Part shown: positions 38,317-52,362 of the stretch, in pieces
Position numbering within the stretch: the first letter of the stretch is position 1
How the letters are laid out: each line of letters starts with the position of its first letter
Assembly: GCA_958450365.1 (NCBI GenBank)
Contig: CAUEEP010000923.1
Location: forward strand, 389,501-453,500
DNA length: 64,000 nt
Reading direction: 5' to 3'
Source of the DNA: Mesorhabditis belari
Taxonomy: Eukaryota; Nematoda; Chromadorea; Rhabditida; Rhabditidae
The notes under the pieces: generated by a model
Databases searched by the model: none
Told to the model about the DNA's origin: nothing
The model's input: only the letters and a program-made list of their open reading frames with translations
Program-made: the position numbers and the translations under genes

Positions 38317-41300
38317 TTAGATTTGCGCCGAAACCGGTGCATTTGAGACTTTTACGTCTTTCTCATTTGCGGCGTTGAACACTGTAGACGATCGATCTTT
38401 TGGCGCTGACATCACCTAAAGTCTCGAGTTCTCATGAATTTTCAAGTTGAAACTTTTTGAACTTATAATTTTATTGAAATGTCCAACAAAAAAATATGTA
38501 ATTAGCAAAAGACAAACCCGTCCAGAGTCATAAAGTACATTCACCAAGAAGAGAGCAATGTCAGTGTTGGTCCAATATGCAAAGTGGCTTTTCAAGACAG
38601 ACCTAAAATTTCGAATAGGCATGGCTTACCTTAAAATGACTCACCAATAACCTTTGTCAGTCAAAGATGGCTGAACATTGAAATCGATTCGCATTGGTGG
38701 TCGCATTTCCTGCCCAACTTTCTCCAACAGCTTGTCCAGCTCAGTCATCTTCTCAATTGGCATCTAAATCAAACTCGCTGTAATAACGAAAAGGAATAGA
38801 ACCTCGGCTGCTTCTTTTGCTACTTCGACTTCGTTTTTTTCTTTCTCTTTAACGGATGCTTTCGATTTCGTGCTACCCTGACTGGTGCTATTGTTGGAAG
38901 TCCAAAACCATCCCCTAAAAAATTGATATTAGAAAGAAAATTTGAAAGTGGCTCACTTTTTGGCTGGCTTTTCTTCTTCACCTCCTACTGGAGGTGTCAG
39001 AGATCTTGGGGAAGAACCTAAAAGAAGGCAAAGTTAAGATATCAATCAAACGTAGTTACAGGCTGAGCGAGCATCTTCTTCCGAATCATCTTCGTCCTCA
39101 ATTTCTTCCGATTTAGCGTCACCATTCTAATTAAATTTGATATTATAGTTCTTTCGAAAAATTAAACTTTGTTGTCGCCTTTTTTCGCTTTGTTTCCAGC
39201 TTTGAGCTTTTTGATGTATTGTTTGTGCAGCTCCATAGGCAAATCATCGTATGGGTCCTTTCCACGCAGGTCGCTAGCCGAAAATAGTTTCACCGGCCGA
39301 ATCCATCTACGTTCCATTTATGAAACAGGTATTTAAAAGCTACTTACCGGTATTCTTGAGCAAACAAAGGTTCGAGGCGATAGGCAACCGGATCATATGG
39401 ATGGAAGAGATTGTAAATTCTCCCAACCTGAAAATAAAGAATAAATCTCTTATAAAATGATAATAACCACGGCTTTTAACGAAATCACGCACCACATTTT
39501 TATCAGGTAGAACCGTTTTTTGTTCAGCTCCGCGCATCACCAAGAACACTGCAAGCGGCGATCCAACGGCGAAAAGATTTTTCACCTAACGTCTGTTAAA
39601 TTTAAAAATGATTTTGAAATAAACCTTAAAGTTGAGCTGCTCGTTTTTCGAAACCAATAATGTTTGCATTCCACCTTCAATGCTCTTGTATAGATTTTTC
39701 CGTGCAGCCTAAAAGTTAAATTGATAATGACTATTTTTAAACATTACCAGATATTCTTGTATAGTTTTTCGTGAACTTTCATCTTCGGCTTGACCCATAT
39801 GCTCATCCTGAATATCAAAAGGACTCATTGACTTGATAATTACCCACAATGGCTTCAGTGACATACTGATCGTAAAGCAAAATTGGATTCCAGGCCGTTA
39901 GAATGTCATACGTAATGACACTCCCCAGCGAATGAGCGAAAATAGAGATCGGTCCGGAGAATGATGGGTTGTTGTCCATAAACAGCTTGTAAACATTATT
40001 CATTTGTCGAGCGACACCATCAATAATCTAGAGGTCATTGTTCGCTTTTTAATTGTAAAAATCAATGCTACCTCTTTTCGGTATAACGGACTTTGATAGT
40101 ACATGATATCCATAGCCGTGCTGTTGAGCGCTTCCCTCATCGACGACATTTTGGGCAACGTAATCGTATCGGTAACTCCTTTATCAAGCTCCAACATTGA
40201 CCTCCATTCTAAAAGACTGAAGTTGAAACAAACAAATCATGAACACACCAATCGGCAAAAACATCGGTCGTGATTTTTCATCCGGATAATATCTCTCCAT
40301 CTGAGCATAAACAGCGTCTCGAACCCTACAATTTTACGTGTCTAGGAAATTTGATGATTATGCATCAAGACTTACTGTGCTGTATTTTCGGCAATGAGAT
40401 TCTCATATCCTTTTTGGCCAATTCCATGCACAACAAGTACCAAATGTGAGACAGGCGGTGCTTCATCACTCCACTCGCTCTCTTTGTCAAATCCTCGTCG
40501 AAGTGAAGTGGGCTTTCCCCAGGAAATGTACCTAAACAATATGAATTATGGCGCTGGAAACAAAAATAAACCTTAAAAAGCGACTCGTTTTGTTTGTGTT
40601 GTATAAGAAGATGTCAATCACTGAGCTCCATTTGACCTCATAGTTATCATGCGCCAACTCCGTCAGTTCTACGTTGTTTCAAAATATTTTCCTCCAGAAT
40701 TCGACTTACGAGGCTTTTTGATAGCTTCCTTCTCAGAAAACATTGAAAGAGTTTCCGGAATCGTTTGATTTTCGAAACATTTCAAATGGTGCGCTTCAAT
40801 AGCATCCGCCATTTCCGGTCGCAATGGCTGCCAGTCCGGCAAGAACCAGGTTCCTAGAAAAAAAAGACACTTTATCCACAAAAAGTCTATTTTACCTCTT
40901 CGCAATTCAGCTGTATCGTCTTTCCAATAAAGGGCAGAAACAGTCGTCAAATCTTCACTTGCACTAAAGCCGAAATAAATAAATTCTACGAATTTAAAAG
41001 TGTAGATTCTTAAAACTTACATGTAAAGTCCATCCAAAATTACAGCATTATTCGTCTCCTTGATACCTTCTTCAATCATTTTTGATTGTGTCTGAGCGTC
41101 CACCTACAAATGAAACAGTTGAAGACGTTTTAGTGGAAGAAGGGGAAACACATTAAAGATTCTACAAAAATTTTTACCTCAGCGCCACTGAGTTCACGAA
41201 ATCGGAGCTCCAAGCGCAACGAATCGGTTCCTAAAGAGACAATAAAAATGAGAAATTGATGAAGAGCACACCTTTCAGCGGAATCCATTTTTGATCGGCA

Positions 41301-41754
41301 GCTTTTTTTCGGTAGAACCATCGAACTTCTGAACAACGCAGTGGCACAACCTGGACCAAAAACTTAGTTTTAAGATTTGAAATTTTCTCTAACCTTTCGC
41401 TTCCGGTTTCTAGCTGGTGGAACCGGCGTAACGGAGCGTTCCGGAGGCACAGGAGAAAGTTGAGGAAGTTGTTCTTTCTCCTAAACAATAAAAATCATTA
41501 ACAAAACAACGAAATTCAGAAAATGCGATCGTTTTGAGCACTACTTTGCTAATTTTAAACCAAAAACCTTCCAGATCTTACCATTCAAAGTCTCTAGACA
41601 AATTTTGAAAGATGCCAAGTAAATCTTCAGCACTTTAGACTAGACGTAAACAAAATGTTACAAAAGTTTGATAAGAATCTCAGACAGGAGTGACCTCGGG
41701 TACTCAATATACCAAAGGAAACTGAATAAAACTCACAGAGGGCGGTGTTGCCAT
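38317..41754 (-). CDS. ipla-1: DDHD-domain phospholipase A1 (intracellular)
   Basis: An intracellular phospholipase acting on phosphatidic acid and phosphatidylinositol at membranes. Start at 41752-41754 (MATPPS, then EKEQLPQLSPVPPERSVTPV). N-terminal WWE-like blocks follow: RWFYRKKAADQKWIPL and LELRFRELSGAEVD; then WFLPDWQPLRPEMADAIEAH. The lipase core shows LVLVVHGIGQKGYENLIAEN and the serine motif IFAHSLGSVITYDILTAWNP near 39919-39960. The DDHD region follows: NLFAVGSPLAVFLVMRG, YNLFHPYDPVAYRLEPL, an acidic insert, then MRIDFNVQPS and LKSHFAYWTNTDIALFLVNV. The last exon ends VKVSNAPVSAQI, taa at 38317-38319. About fifteen exons; the family is essentially complete. C. elegans ipla-1 is the matching gene by family; orthology was not tested. 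Confidence 0.92.
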
Positions 41755-42368
41755 TTGTTTTTCCAGTAACCAGGAATATTTTCAGGCTCTCGGTGGCGCT
41801 TCAATGCCTAAACAAACAAATTAGTCATGTGGAAAGGAAAAAATGAGGCAAAAAGAATAAGACGAAAATCATAAAATTCGAGATTCCCGGAAAGATTTGC
41901 GGGGTTTGCTTTTGCTTCTCTTGCACAAAAGTGTTCTTTCTCATCGATTCAAAGCCACAATATTTTTTTAAAAGGGATCTATATCTCAGACACAGCAACA
42001 GAGAGTGTTTCCGCCGATCATTCGTGGGGGACAAATAGCGTCGGGTCTTGAGGGGAAAAGCCGGGCACTGTAAGATGATTTTTGCAAGGGGGCTAACGCA
42101 ACATATTGCTTATTTGTTGAAGATTTTAGAAGTTTTTAGACTATTAACATTGTGCGGTTGTTTAAACTCTAAAGTGCTGGGCTTAATTGCCAGAGAATGA
42201 ATTTTTGCAGCAATTGCACTTAATATAGCCACATCTTTGCGTTAAAGATATTCGATCAACCGATTGTCGATTTTATAATTTTATGAGCTTAAAAAATATT
42301 TTTTCATTTCACTCCAACTTTTCTTTCCATTGCGGCTTCAAATTTTGTTAAATTTTTAATGATTTAGG
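41755..42368. other. Divergent promoter region
   Basis: 614 bases between the starts of the DDHD phospholipase (-) and rpt-4 (+), so it should hold both promoters. AT-rich; no clear gene or repeat seen. Confidence 0.5.
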
Positions 42369-44044
<1,676 letters not shown>

Positions 44045-44343
44045 ATTTTCTGTTGTCAGCGTACATTGTGATCACATGGGTATTTTAAATTATTTGCTAT
44101 TGTATCTCATGTCATGTTCTTTTTTTCGTGTTCATCTAATTTAAGGATTTCGAATTTCCGCATGCAATTTTTCTGTCGAATTAAAATAATCTTTCTTTTT
44201 GTCACAAACCGATCAGGGAAAAGAAGGCACACTTAAATTGATTGCTGATAAGCGGACCGAGCATTTCAAAAAAGACGACACATTCGTTATTAGCTAAACT
44301 TTGGTTGATTGTTAGCATTCTGGAAAACAACTTTTTGTATTAA

Positions 44344-47263
44344 ATGACGGGTCGAATTCAACAAGAGGGCGATTCGAGCGAGATTCGAGGCGAAGATGAC
44401 GAGAAATTCGATTTCAAGTTCCGGGTTATCCAACAACTTTTGTTTTAGTTCTGATGTGGTTTAGTTTGAGAAAGTGTTTGCCTGTTATGTGATCCCGTGC
44501 CTTCACTCGTCTTTTATTCTCTACATCATGGCTGCAGCCACAATGCGGGTGCCTACCTCGATCTACACAATTGCCATCATGGCCTTTGGTATGAACTTTA
44601 AAAGGCCTAACAAAAACATGCCACTATATTACCAAGTTTGACCAAAAACTAACAATAAGTTCAGTGGTGTGTGACCTTTTGGCCTGGGCGGGGACAACGT
44701 TGGGTCTTCACTTGTGTGCGCCGAGTTTCTTCGAGACGTTACTTCAGAGAGGAATGACTAAAAAGCTTTACGTTTGGAAGGTACGGTAAAAGTTGAATTT
44801 TAAAATTAAAAACTAAGTTTTTAGGGAATTTCAATGGCCTTCGAAATCTTGATTCTACTCATGCTCGTTCTTGTAGAAGTCATCAAAAGTAAAGTATTTT
44901 CAATTGGAAACAATTCGCTACCTTTACCATATAGAAGAACGCGTGATCGATTGCATTTGCGTGTGTGCGGCCGTGTTTCTGTTCTCGGGGGTGCTTGGAA
45001 CGATTTTCATCAAAAATTTCAAGTTTGTTTTGCCCTAAAAGTTTAGTGTTTATCAATGGCATTGATGGAAAAATCTTTTCAGCATGACACTGGAAAAAAT
45101 CAACATCGAAATGCAGGAGAAAAGTGGTATGTTTTGAAATTTTATATAAGGTGGCGTGAGCAGGTTAGAAATTATCACATCTACCGTAGTTTGAAGAAAT
45201 GCAGCTACATATTCACTATTTATAGTGTCTGTCTGTCTGTCTGTCCGTCCGTCCGTCCGTTTGTCTATACGCGCGAGTTCTCGGCGCCCCGTGGGCCGTT
45301 TTATATGATTTTTTTTGTTTTTTAGGCTTAGAATTCTATGTAGTTGTGCATCTCATATTTCGTTTTTCTAAAAAGTAAAAGTCATGCCACAGCCGGGAGT
45401 CGAACCCGGGCCGTGTGGGCTGTAGACAAGCGCGCTTCCGACTGTGCCACGGCGAAAAAACCATGCTCGACCTCTAAATTCATTTTTCAGCCCTTCACGA
45501 AGCTCCAAGCGTTGGCGTTAGCGGCTATCAGTGGAGCGCCTCACAAATTGACACCGATCTCACCCAACCGAGTGTACCCGAGTTCATCGATGTCAGTGTT
45601 TATAGCTTTTTAAAATTCAAAAGCTACCGTATCTCTATAGCACTTTGAAAAGCTACAGTCGTACAACCAACCAGCTATTCAGTTTGACGGTCCAGCATCA
45701 AATCCGGTCGCTCCATTTGCATCGCCCAACTCGAGAACTCGTCCGATTGAGGCTCATCACTCGAGAAGTGAGTATTTCAGGTTTTCTAAGACGTATCAAC
45801 TTTCGAAAGTTATCGTAATCCTTCTCTAGTTTTGTCTAATCTACGATCTGCTCCACAAAGAATACAAAAGTAGATAGATTGGTTGACTGGAAGCAAGATT
45901 ACAGTAGCTTTAGAAAGCAGATTATTTGGGGGGAACTCGAGAAAGAAAATCATTTCGAGCTCCGGTAAACTATCGTAGTTTCGAGGCATGATTGGATAAG
46001 CACAGTTTATATATTTTGACACCATGAATAACCGCAAAAATCATAGTAACCTCTGCTTTTTAGACAAAATGCCTTATAAAAACGAGAAGCTGTTGAGCGA
46101 CGCAAAAGAAGGAAATTTCAGTCCTACCGGAAATGCGGTAGGTTTTACAAAGTTGAAAAGATTTAAGGGTTTGATATTTTGGCTAATAGTAATGGTGGTT
46201 AAAAGCTGTTCCTCATTTTACAGACAAATAAATTACACCATTCCTTCCAGGCTCCTCCCAATCATCCCCTCGGTGCCCCAGCAGCTCCGCTTTCAGAAAT
46301 TATGAGCGAATCTCCGCCGAAAGCAGATGCACCCTTGTACGTGCAAAATGGTAAATGATCAAAGCTAACAAAAGAGCTCAGAATATCAATTTTATCACCT
46401 TTTAAAGAGACTCGACGCGTCTCCTCAGATCCTCGTCCACCATTTGATCGAAACGACAGCCTCCCACCACCCAACTTTTCGTCAGAATCCGATTATCAAC
46501 AACAATCGAACCACTCAACTGGTAAACCAATTGATTGTTTTTTTTTTCAATGAAAGATTCATTAACTGGATAATACATGACTTTAAAGCTCTAAGAACTG
46601 GATAAAACTTAAGAAAAGATTGTGGGACATTTGGGCCTCTTTACCATTCGCAATCCAACTTTAAACTCAAATTTCTTCGTATTAGGGTATTTAATTATAA
46701 TTTTCTTTGTACAAATCGATAGAGAAAGACATGGTGCTTTCAATGATACCAAGAATATTTCCATTGAACAGCCCAACACCAAGATATTTGAGTTTAAAGT
46801 TGGATTCCTAATGGCAAAAGGCGGGCGCGTATCAAATGTTCGATAACGTCTAGTTTTGAAGTTGAAATGCTCATAAGATTTTGTTTTTGTTTGAAAATTT
46901 CAATTAGTTGATTACTTCTTGAGCGTTAGTGTCACCAATTTCAATTAGTTGATTAGTTCTTGATCTTTGGCGTCACCAGGGCAAAAGAAAACCCTTAAAT
47001 TTGTGCCATCTAACCGATTGACTTCTAATCACAAAATTGTCAATTTGTTCAGATGTTCACTATTTGTCGAATGGCGCTTTTCATCAAGTCCCTCCACCAA
47101 TGCTCGCCTTTACACCACCTGGTGAGTGCCTGATCTCCAAATAGATTAATATTCATTTTTCACTTAACATTTTACATCTTTAGAAACCCGTTTCCGTGCT
47201 CCATCCGATGATGCGAATAGCAACTTCATTAGTGAAAGCTCGTACAGCAATCATCGAATGTAA
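44344..47263 (+). CDS. Four-helix membrane protein with Pro-rich tail
   Basis: ATG at 44344 (MTGRIQQEGDSSEIRGEDDE), 300 bases after rpt-4. Hydrophobic segments: CYVIPCLHSSFILYIMAAA; IYTIAIMAFVVCDLLAWAGT; MAFEILILLMLVLVEVI; and CICVCAAVFLFSGVLGTIFI. A short charged helix (NMTLEKINIEMQEKS) leads to a long disordered tail (QSYNQPAIQFDGPASNPVAP, APPNHPLGAPAAPLSE, DRNDSLPPPNFSSESDYQQQ, HQVPPPMLAFTPP) ending ISESSYSNHRM. Stop 47261-47263. About twelve exons, all junctions in frame. The family is not recognised; the layout resembles the membrane protein at 33.7-37.6 kb, though I see no clear sequence identity between them. One intron carries a tRNA-like sequence and another an inverted repeat. Confidence 0.78.
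45226..45262. repeat. (CTGT)n/(CCGT)n microsatellite
   Basis: A run of ctgtctgtctgtctgt continuing ccgtccgtccgtccgt inside an intron of the four-helix membrane gene. Confidence 0.8.
45386..45453 (-). tRNA. tRNA-like gene (possible pseudogene)
   Basis: On the minus strand the sequence opens gccgtggcacagtcggaagc and closes with a strong T-arm, ccgggttcgactcccgg. The acceptor stem pairs only with several G-U wobbles. The best anticodon loop, tgtctac, would expose UCU (Arg) but has G instead of U at position 33. Length 68, short for a nuclear tRNA. It lies in an intron of the membrane gene. Could be a working but odd tRNA or a tRNA-derived repeat. Confidence 0.4.
46632..46822. mobile_element. 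Inverted-repeat element, 190 bp
   Basis: gcaatccaactttaaactcaaat (left arm) and atttgagtttaaagttggat (right arm) pair, flanked by ttaccatt / aatggcaa. Loop about 95 bases. Intronic. Confidence 0.7.
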
Positions 47264-47591
47264 CAAAAGAAAAAAGAACTAAACTTCAGTTGTATAAAGA
47301 AATTAAATGCACACAAACTAGGATTGACGACAAATTGACCCATCCCCATCAAACGCTTTTTCTCGATAATGCCTTGAACAAAAATCCTAAAAATTAGAGG
47401 GAATATGTAAATTTTTATGCTCTGTCAGAATCTGTTTTGTAGATTTTGTAGAATTTGTAGATTTTGGAGAATTTGTAGATTTTTTAGAATTTGTAGATTC
47501 ATTTTAGAACCGTAGCCTAATAAAGTCTGTTAATCAAGTTCATATTTATTTCAGCTAAATAAAATTATGTCATATAAAAGCACTCAAATGA

Positions 47592-47770
47592 GAAGCTGAA
47601 GAAGAAGAAGAAGAAGCTGAAGAAGAAGAAGAAGAAGAAGAAGCTGAAGAAGAAGAAGCTGAAGAAGAAGCTGAAGAAGAAGAAGAAGAAGCTGAAGAAG
47701 AAGAAGAAGAAGAAGCTGAAGAAGAAGAAGTTGAAGAAGAAGTTGAAGAAGAAGCTGAAGAAGAAGAAGC
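47592..47770. repeat. (GAA)n/GCTGAA microsatellite
   Basis: About 180 bases of gaagaagaagctgaagaaga. Open in several frames purely because the unit is three bases. Confidence 0.9.
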
Positions 47771-48018
47771 TTGTCGATTTCGCAACACTTCTGAAAAAGT
47801 TGAGTTGAAAGTTTAGTTTCAAAATTGAGGATGCTTATTTTTCGGGGAAAAAGAAAAACGAAACAGCTGTCTGCTTTTTGTTGTGGGGGTTTTTTTTTTT
47901 GGGGTGGAGTCCCACAAGGGGAATAGGGATCTATCGCAACGCGGCCTCTTTTTTGGATCTTTTTTTAATGAAAACTCAAAGCTTTTCCCCTCCTTTTTCC
48001 CTCACTGGGCCCTATTAA

Positions 48019-48135
48019 TTGCCTTTCTTTCTTCCTTCCTTTCTTTTCTTTCTTTCTTCTTTTCTTTCTTTCTTTCTTCCTTTCTTTTCTTTCTTCCTTT
48101 CTTTCTTTCTTTCTTTCTTTCTTTTCTTTTCCTCT
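48019..48135. repeat. (CTTT/CTTC)n polypyrimidine tract
   Basis: Roughly 117 bases of tttctttctttccttctttc. Low complexity, non-coding. Confidence 0.9.
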
Positions 48136-49399
48136 TTTAAATCCATATTTGTCTCGATGGTGATAAAATTTTTGGCTTCATTCTTCACCTTTTCCTTCTT
48201 CATATACAAAATTTAATTCTTAAATTAACAGAATAAAGCTTTAAGTTTTATACGGTTATGTTAACGATTATTATTCTTCATAACATTATTCTTCTAGTTT
48301 AGCTTTTTGTTTAGTATTGTCCTTATTGTCCTATTGGAAACTTGCCCCCTACTTTGACATGAAATATTCAAATTGTTCAAATCCTCTTTTATTTCCGGAT
48401 TAGATCACTTTTTTAGCATTCAAAAGATTGATCGAGTTTTATGGGGAAAAATTTTTTTTTATTGACAATAAGGACAAGCTGTTTAGTAGCTGTTTTAGTA
48501 GAAAAACGAAAAAGATTGATTGATCTTTTGGCACAAAGTACACCATTCCATTAAAGCGACCTCGTTGTCTTTGTCTTTCTAGCTTCTAATTTATTAACAA
48601 GCGTGAGAATTCCACTATCAACACAAACACAAAAAAAAAGCGAATAAAAAAAGCGAATGCGTTGGCTATAAAAATTCCCATATATTTTTTTGGGGGTTTT
48701 TTTTTTATCGAAGGTGATCACATTGTTTGTCTAAAGGGGTCTCATATTCCCTCAAAAAAAAAAGAATATTTTATTCTTTTCCGCCAAAATTGGCTCCATT
48801 TCTCAATTTACATGAGTTTTCTTTTTCTCCTCTCTCTTTTGTCTCAAAGAAGGACTCCTTTTATATTCTAAATTACAGATTTTAATATTTTGTTACTTTT
48901 TTGAAAAATATTCTTCATTTACTTTTACATTTACTTCATTTACTTCATTTACTTATTCTTCATTTACTTTCGGTACTCTCCCATTATACTCTCACAGCAT
49001 CATTCCCGTTATACCCCACAATTAAAAAAAAATTAAGAATCTAATTCTAATTCAAAAGCTAGTGTTTCATTTTTTCGTACTCTCCCATTATACCCGCACA
49101 GCATCAACCCCGTTATACCCCACAGCATCATTCTCGTTATACCCCCACATTTAAAAAAAATTGACATGCCAATTTGCATTTATCCGAATGCTGTTTTTCC
49201 CAAAGAAGAAAGAAATATTTTTCTATTCTCATTTTCTACCGCCGCCGGGCTTAATGTTTTCTTTACCCACCACAGAGGATATGAATTATCGATGGTAGTT
49301 AGAAAAGCTTTTTTAAAACCTGCCATTTGTGGGGGTATAATGGGATTGATGCAAACTAAATTTTGTTGTTTTTTGTTAATTGTTAATTTTTTAAATGTG

Positions 49400-49692
49400 G
49401 GGTATAAGGGGAATGATGGTGTGGGGGTATAAGGGGAATGATGGGGTGGGGGTATAAGGGGAATGATGGTGTGGGGGGTATAAGGGGAATGGGGAATGAT
49501 GGGGTGGGGGTATAAGGGGAATGATGGGGTGGGGGTATAAGGGGAATGATGGTGTGGGGGTATAAGGGGAATGATGGTGTGGGGGTATAAGGGGAATGAT
49601 GGGGTGGGGGTATAAGGGGAATGATGGGGTGGGGGTATAAGGGGAATGATGGGGTGGGGGGAATAAGGGGAACGATGGTGTGGGGGTATAAC
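49400..49692. repeat. 25-bp minisatellite, GGTATAAGGGGAATGATGGTGTGGG
   Basis: About eleven units with few differences: ggtataaggggaatgatggt gtggg, or ggggtgggg at the end of the unit. Inverse-orientation copies (ttataccccacagcatcatt) are scattered at 48980-49150, and a single + unit lies at 49330. Confidence 0.9.
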
Positions 49693-49895
49693 TGTGGAGG
49701 AAAATTCGGTACTTCCCCAGAAAGTACCGAATTTTCGACTAGTACCGACTGTTAATTCCAAAATGCAAATTGTTTTCTTATTTTAGCGTTTTCAAGTTTC
49801 AAATATGATTTCAGGATTCACAAAAATCAGAATTCACAAAAAGTAACGATTGTTTTGAAAAGATCAAGCGAATGTGAGCGATTCATGAAAGGGAA

Positions 49896-52324
49896 ATGGG
49901 GATGATTCTTTGGTTGAGAGCGGGAAGTGATGGGACGAGATTGGGCGGAGATCCGCTCTCACATCATCTATTCATGCTGCTTTTGTTAAAGGTTTGTGAT
50001 GGGAAGAGATCTTGCAGTGCTATTCTTTGTTGACTTTAATAACCTTTAATATTCATATTCTTTGTTCAACTTTAAACAATTTTAGGGAGAGCAGAACGAG
50101 GCTCTGAAATTCGAGGTGCGCACGGTGAACGAGTCGAAACCGCCGCCAGAGTTTCGAGAGGTGAGTTCATTTACACAAAACAAACCATAAATATGGTTTG
50201 ATCCACTCTCACATCATCTATTCATGCAGCTCTATCTTCAAAATTGATCTTTTGTTAACTGAAACAGGAACAAAACTAGAAAAACTCATAAAAATGATTC
50301 AAACATCTCCATTTAAACTTTCCAAAAATGAAAACCCGGTCCTGGTACAGTCAACTCGGTGAGGAATGTTTCAAAATCATTTTGTCTAGATTTTGTCTAG
50401 TTAAAAAAACTCTTTTCAATTGGATTTTAGGATTTTTTGATGAGCTTAATAGTTATACAGGATGACTGAAAATGCTTAGATGCTTAGATGCGCCAAAGAA
50501 AACGCAATAATTTCATTTTCTTTCAAAGAACATGTAAAAGTATTTATCTATTGAATAGTTGCAACAAAAACATTTAATAATTACAAGAAATTTTCGAAGT
50601 GGCCTCCATCCGCTTTGACTTCAAGTCAACAAAGGCTTTAATTCAATAAAGGCTTTAATTTAACAAAGGCTTTAATTCAACAAAGGCTTTAATTCAACAA
50701 AGGCTTTAATTCAATAAAGGCTTTAATTAGCTTCTTTACAGAATCAACGGTGCGGCGGAGATAATTAGCATCTAAATCGTTTCAGATTTTGATCAATTCT
50801 CGACGCAAATCATTCAAATTGTTGATTTTTCTATTTCTTAATTGTTCTTTGATAAAAGCCAAAGCCGAAAAGTGCAACGGATTGAGATCCATTGAGATCT
50901 ATTTGCAAGCCATTGATTCATGGTCAAAAAAGAACCAATTTTGGTTTTGAGAAAGCGAATTGTTGTTTTGGGTCAAATCTTGTTGAAGGGTTAAATTGGG
51001 ATGGTTTCTCTTCCTGGTTTCAACTTTAGCACAGTATTCTGTTCCGTGGAACAGAATACTGTGCTAAAGTTCTATAGTCTACAGTGACTATATTTCTCTA
51101 TCTATTATATACTATTGTCTGTAATAGTCTGCATTGTAGTACTGTAGTCATATAGTCAATCATATAGTCAATCATATAGTCAATCATATAGTCAATCATA
51201 TAGTCAACCTGTAGTCAACCAGAGCTTTCTCGAGAATCAAATCGAAATATATTAAAACGCAAACACAAAAAGATGAATAGTAATGCTTTATAGATTTTTT
51301 TTAAACTGCCGTAAATACTGTAATAGTGCCTCACCCCCATAATGACGGTGCGGAGTGTTGCGTAGTCTAGCTTTGAACGCGTTTTTCTCGACACTGGTTT
51401 ATGCTACAATGCGCGCTTAGGTATCAAAAAATAGCTGAAATTCAGAGCTATTTTTTGATACCAAAGATGCACTTTTTGAGAGTACGGGCGCTTTGAAAAA
51501 AATGAAGTACTAAAAAACTTTTGCGACTACGCGACTGTACGACGGGGGTGGGGTACTATTACAGTATTTACGGTATATCAGATGCTGCGCGCACGTAATT
51601 TTCAGCCACTCTGTATAATAACATTTATTAATCAAAATATTATCAATCAAAATATCGAGTAGCTTTATTGGCAAAAAACCAAACAAAATTGGTCTTTCCT
51701 CGGTCGAATTCTTTTTTAGTGTGCCAAACCCGCGCGTTTATAAACTCCGACTTGATTCTGGCTTTACTTGGCTCACAGAAAGTGTACAAAAAGTTTTTTT
51801 ATCGATAACAGTATGTTTCAAAAAGATAGAAGAGAATATCGAAAGCGTAGAAACAGCTAAAATCTCTTTATTGATCAATTAAAAGTTTATTTTCTTTATT
51901 CTTTTAGTTGGGTCTCCGAAAACCACCAGCGATCTCGGATGAGAATGGGGAAACATTCACTCATGAGGATGATATCATTGATTATTTAGAACAATGGATT
52001 CCACAGAGGAGAGTGGTAAGCAAGGGAATTTAAAGGTTTATTTAAAAGCAAAACCCAAAATGGCTTTACTACTATAATCTACATAAAGAAAAAGTGGATT
52101 TCCGGAGAGGGGATTGAACCCTCAAGCTTCGAGGGTCAGGGTTTAGCTTTCCGAGCAATTACTCTAACCACTGAACTATCCAATACCTTAAAATGACAAG
52201 AGAAAGAGGGAAGAAGGGGGAAGAAGGGGGAAGAAGGGGGAAGGAGGGGGAAGAAGGGGGAAGAAGGGGGAAGAAGGGGGAAGAAGGAAGAAGGGAGGGG
52301 AGGGAGGAGAGGAAGGAGGGGAAA

Positions 52325-52362
<38 letters not shown>

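Larger units (their letters stand above)
47264..49895. other. Intergenic, microsatellite-rich
   Basis: Contains a GAA/GCT microsatellite, a CTTT run and a 25-bp minisatellite (separate entries), plus an 18-base repeat at 47440-47500 (gaatttgtagatttt). No gene seen between the membrane protein and the CLIC-like gene. Confidence 0.5.

Noticed and set aside
47565..47822. Poly-Phe and poly-Ser frames
   Set aside because: Produced by a GAA/GCT microsatellite read in two frames.
49180..49761. 193-codon minus-strand frame rich in HHSPYTPTPSFPLYP
   Set aside because: A direct translation of the 25-base minisatellite; there is no conserved non-repeat domain.
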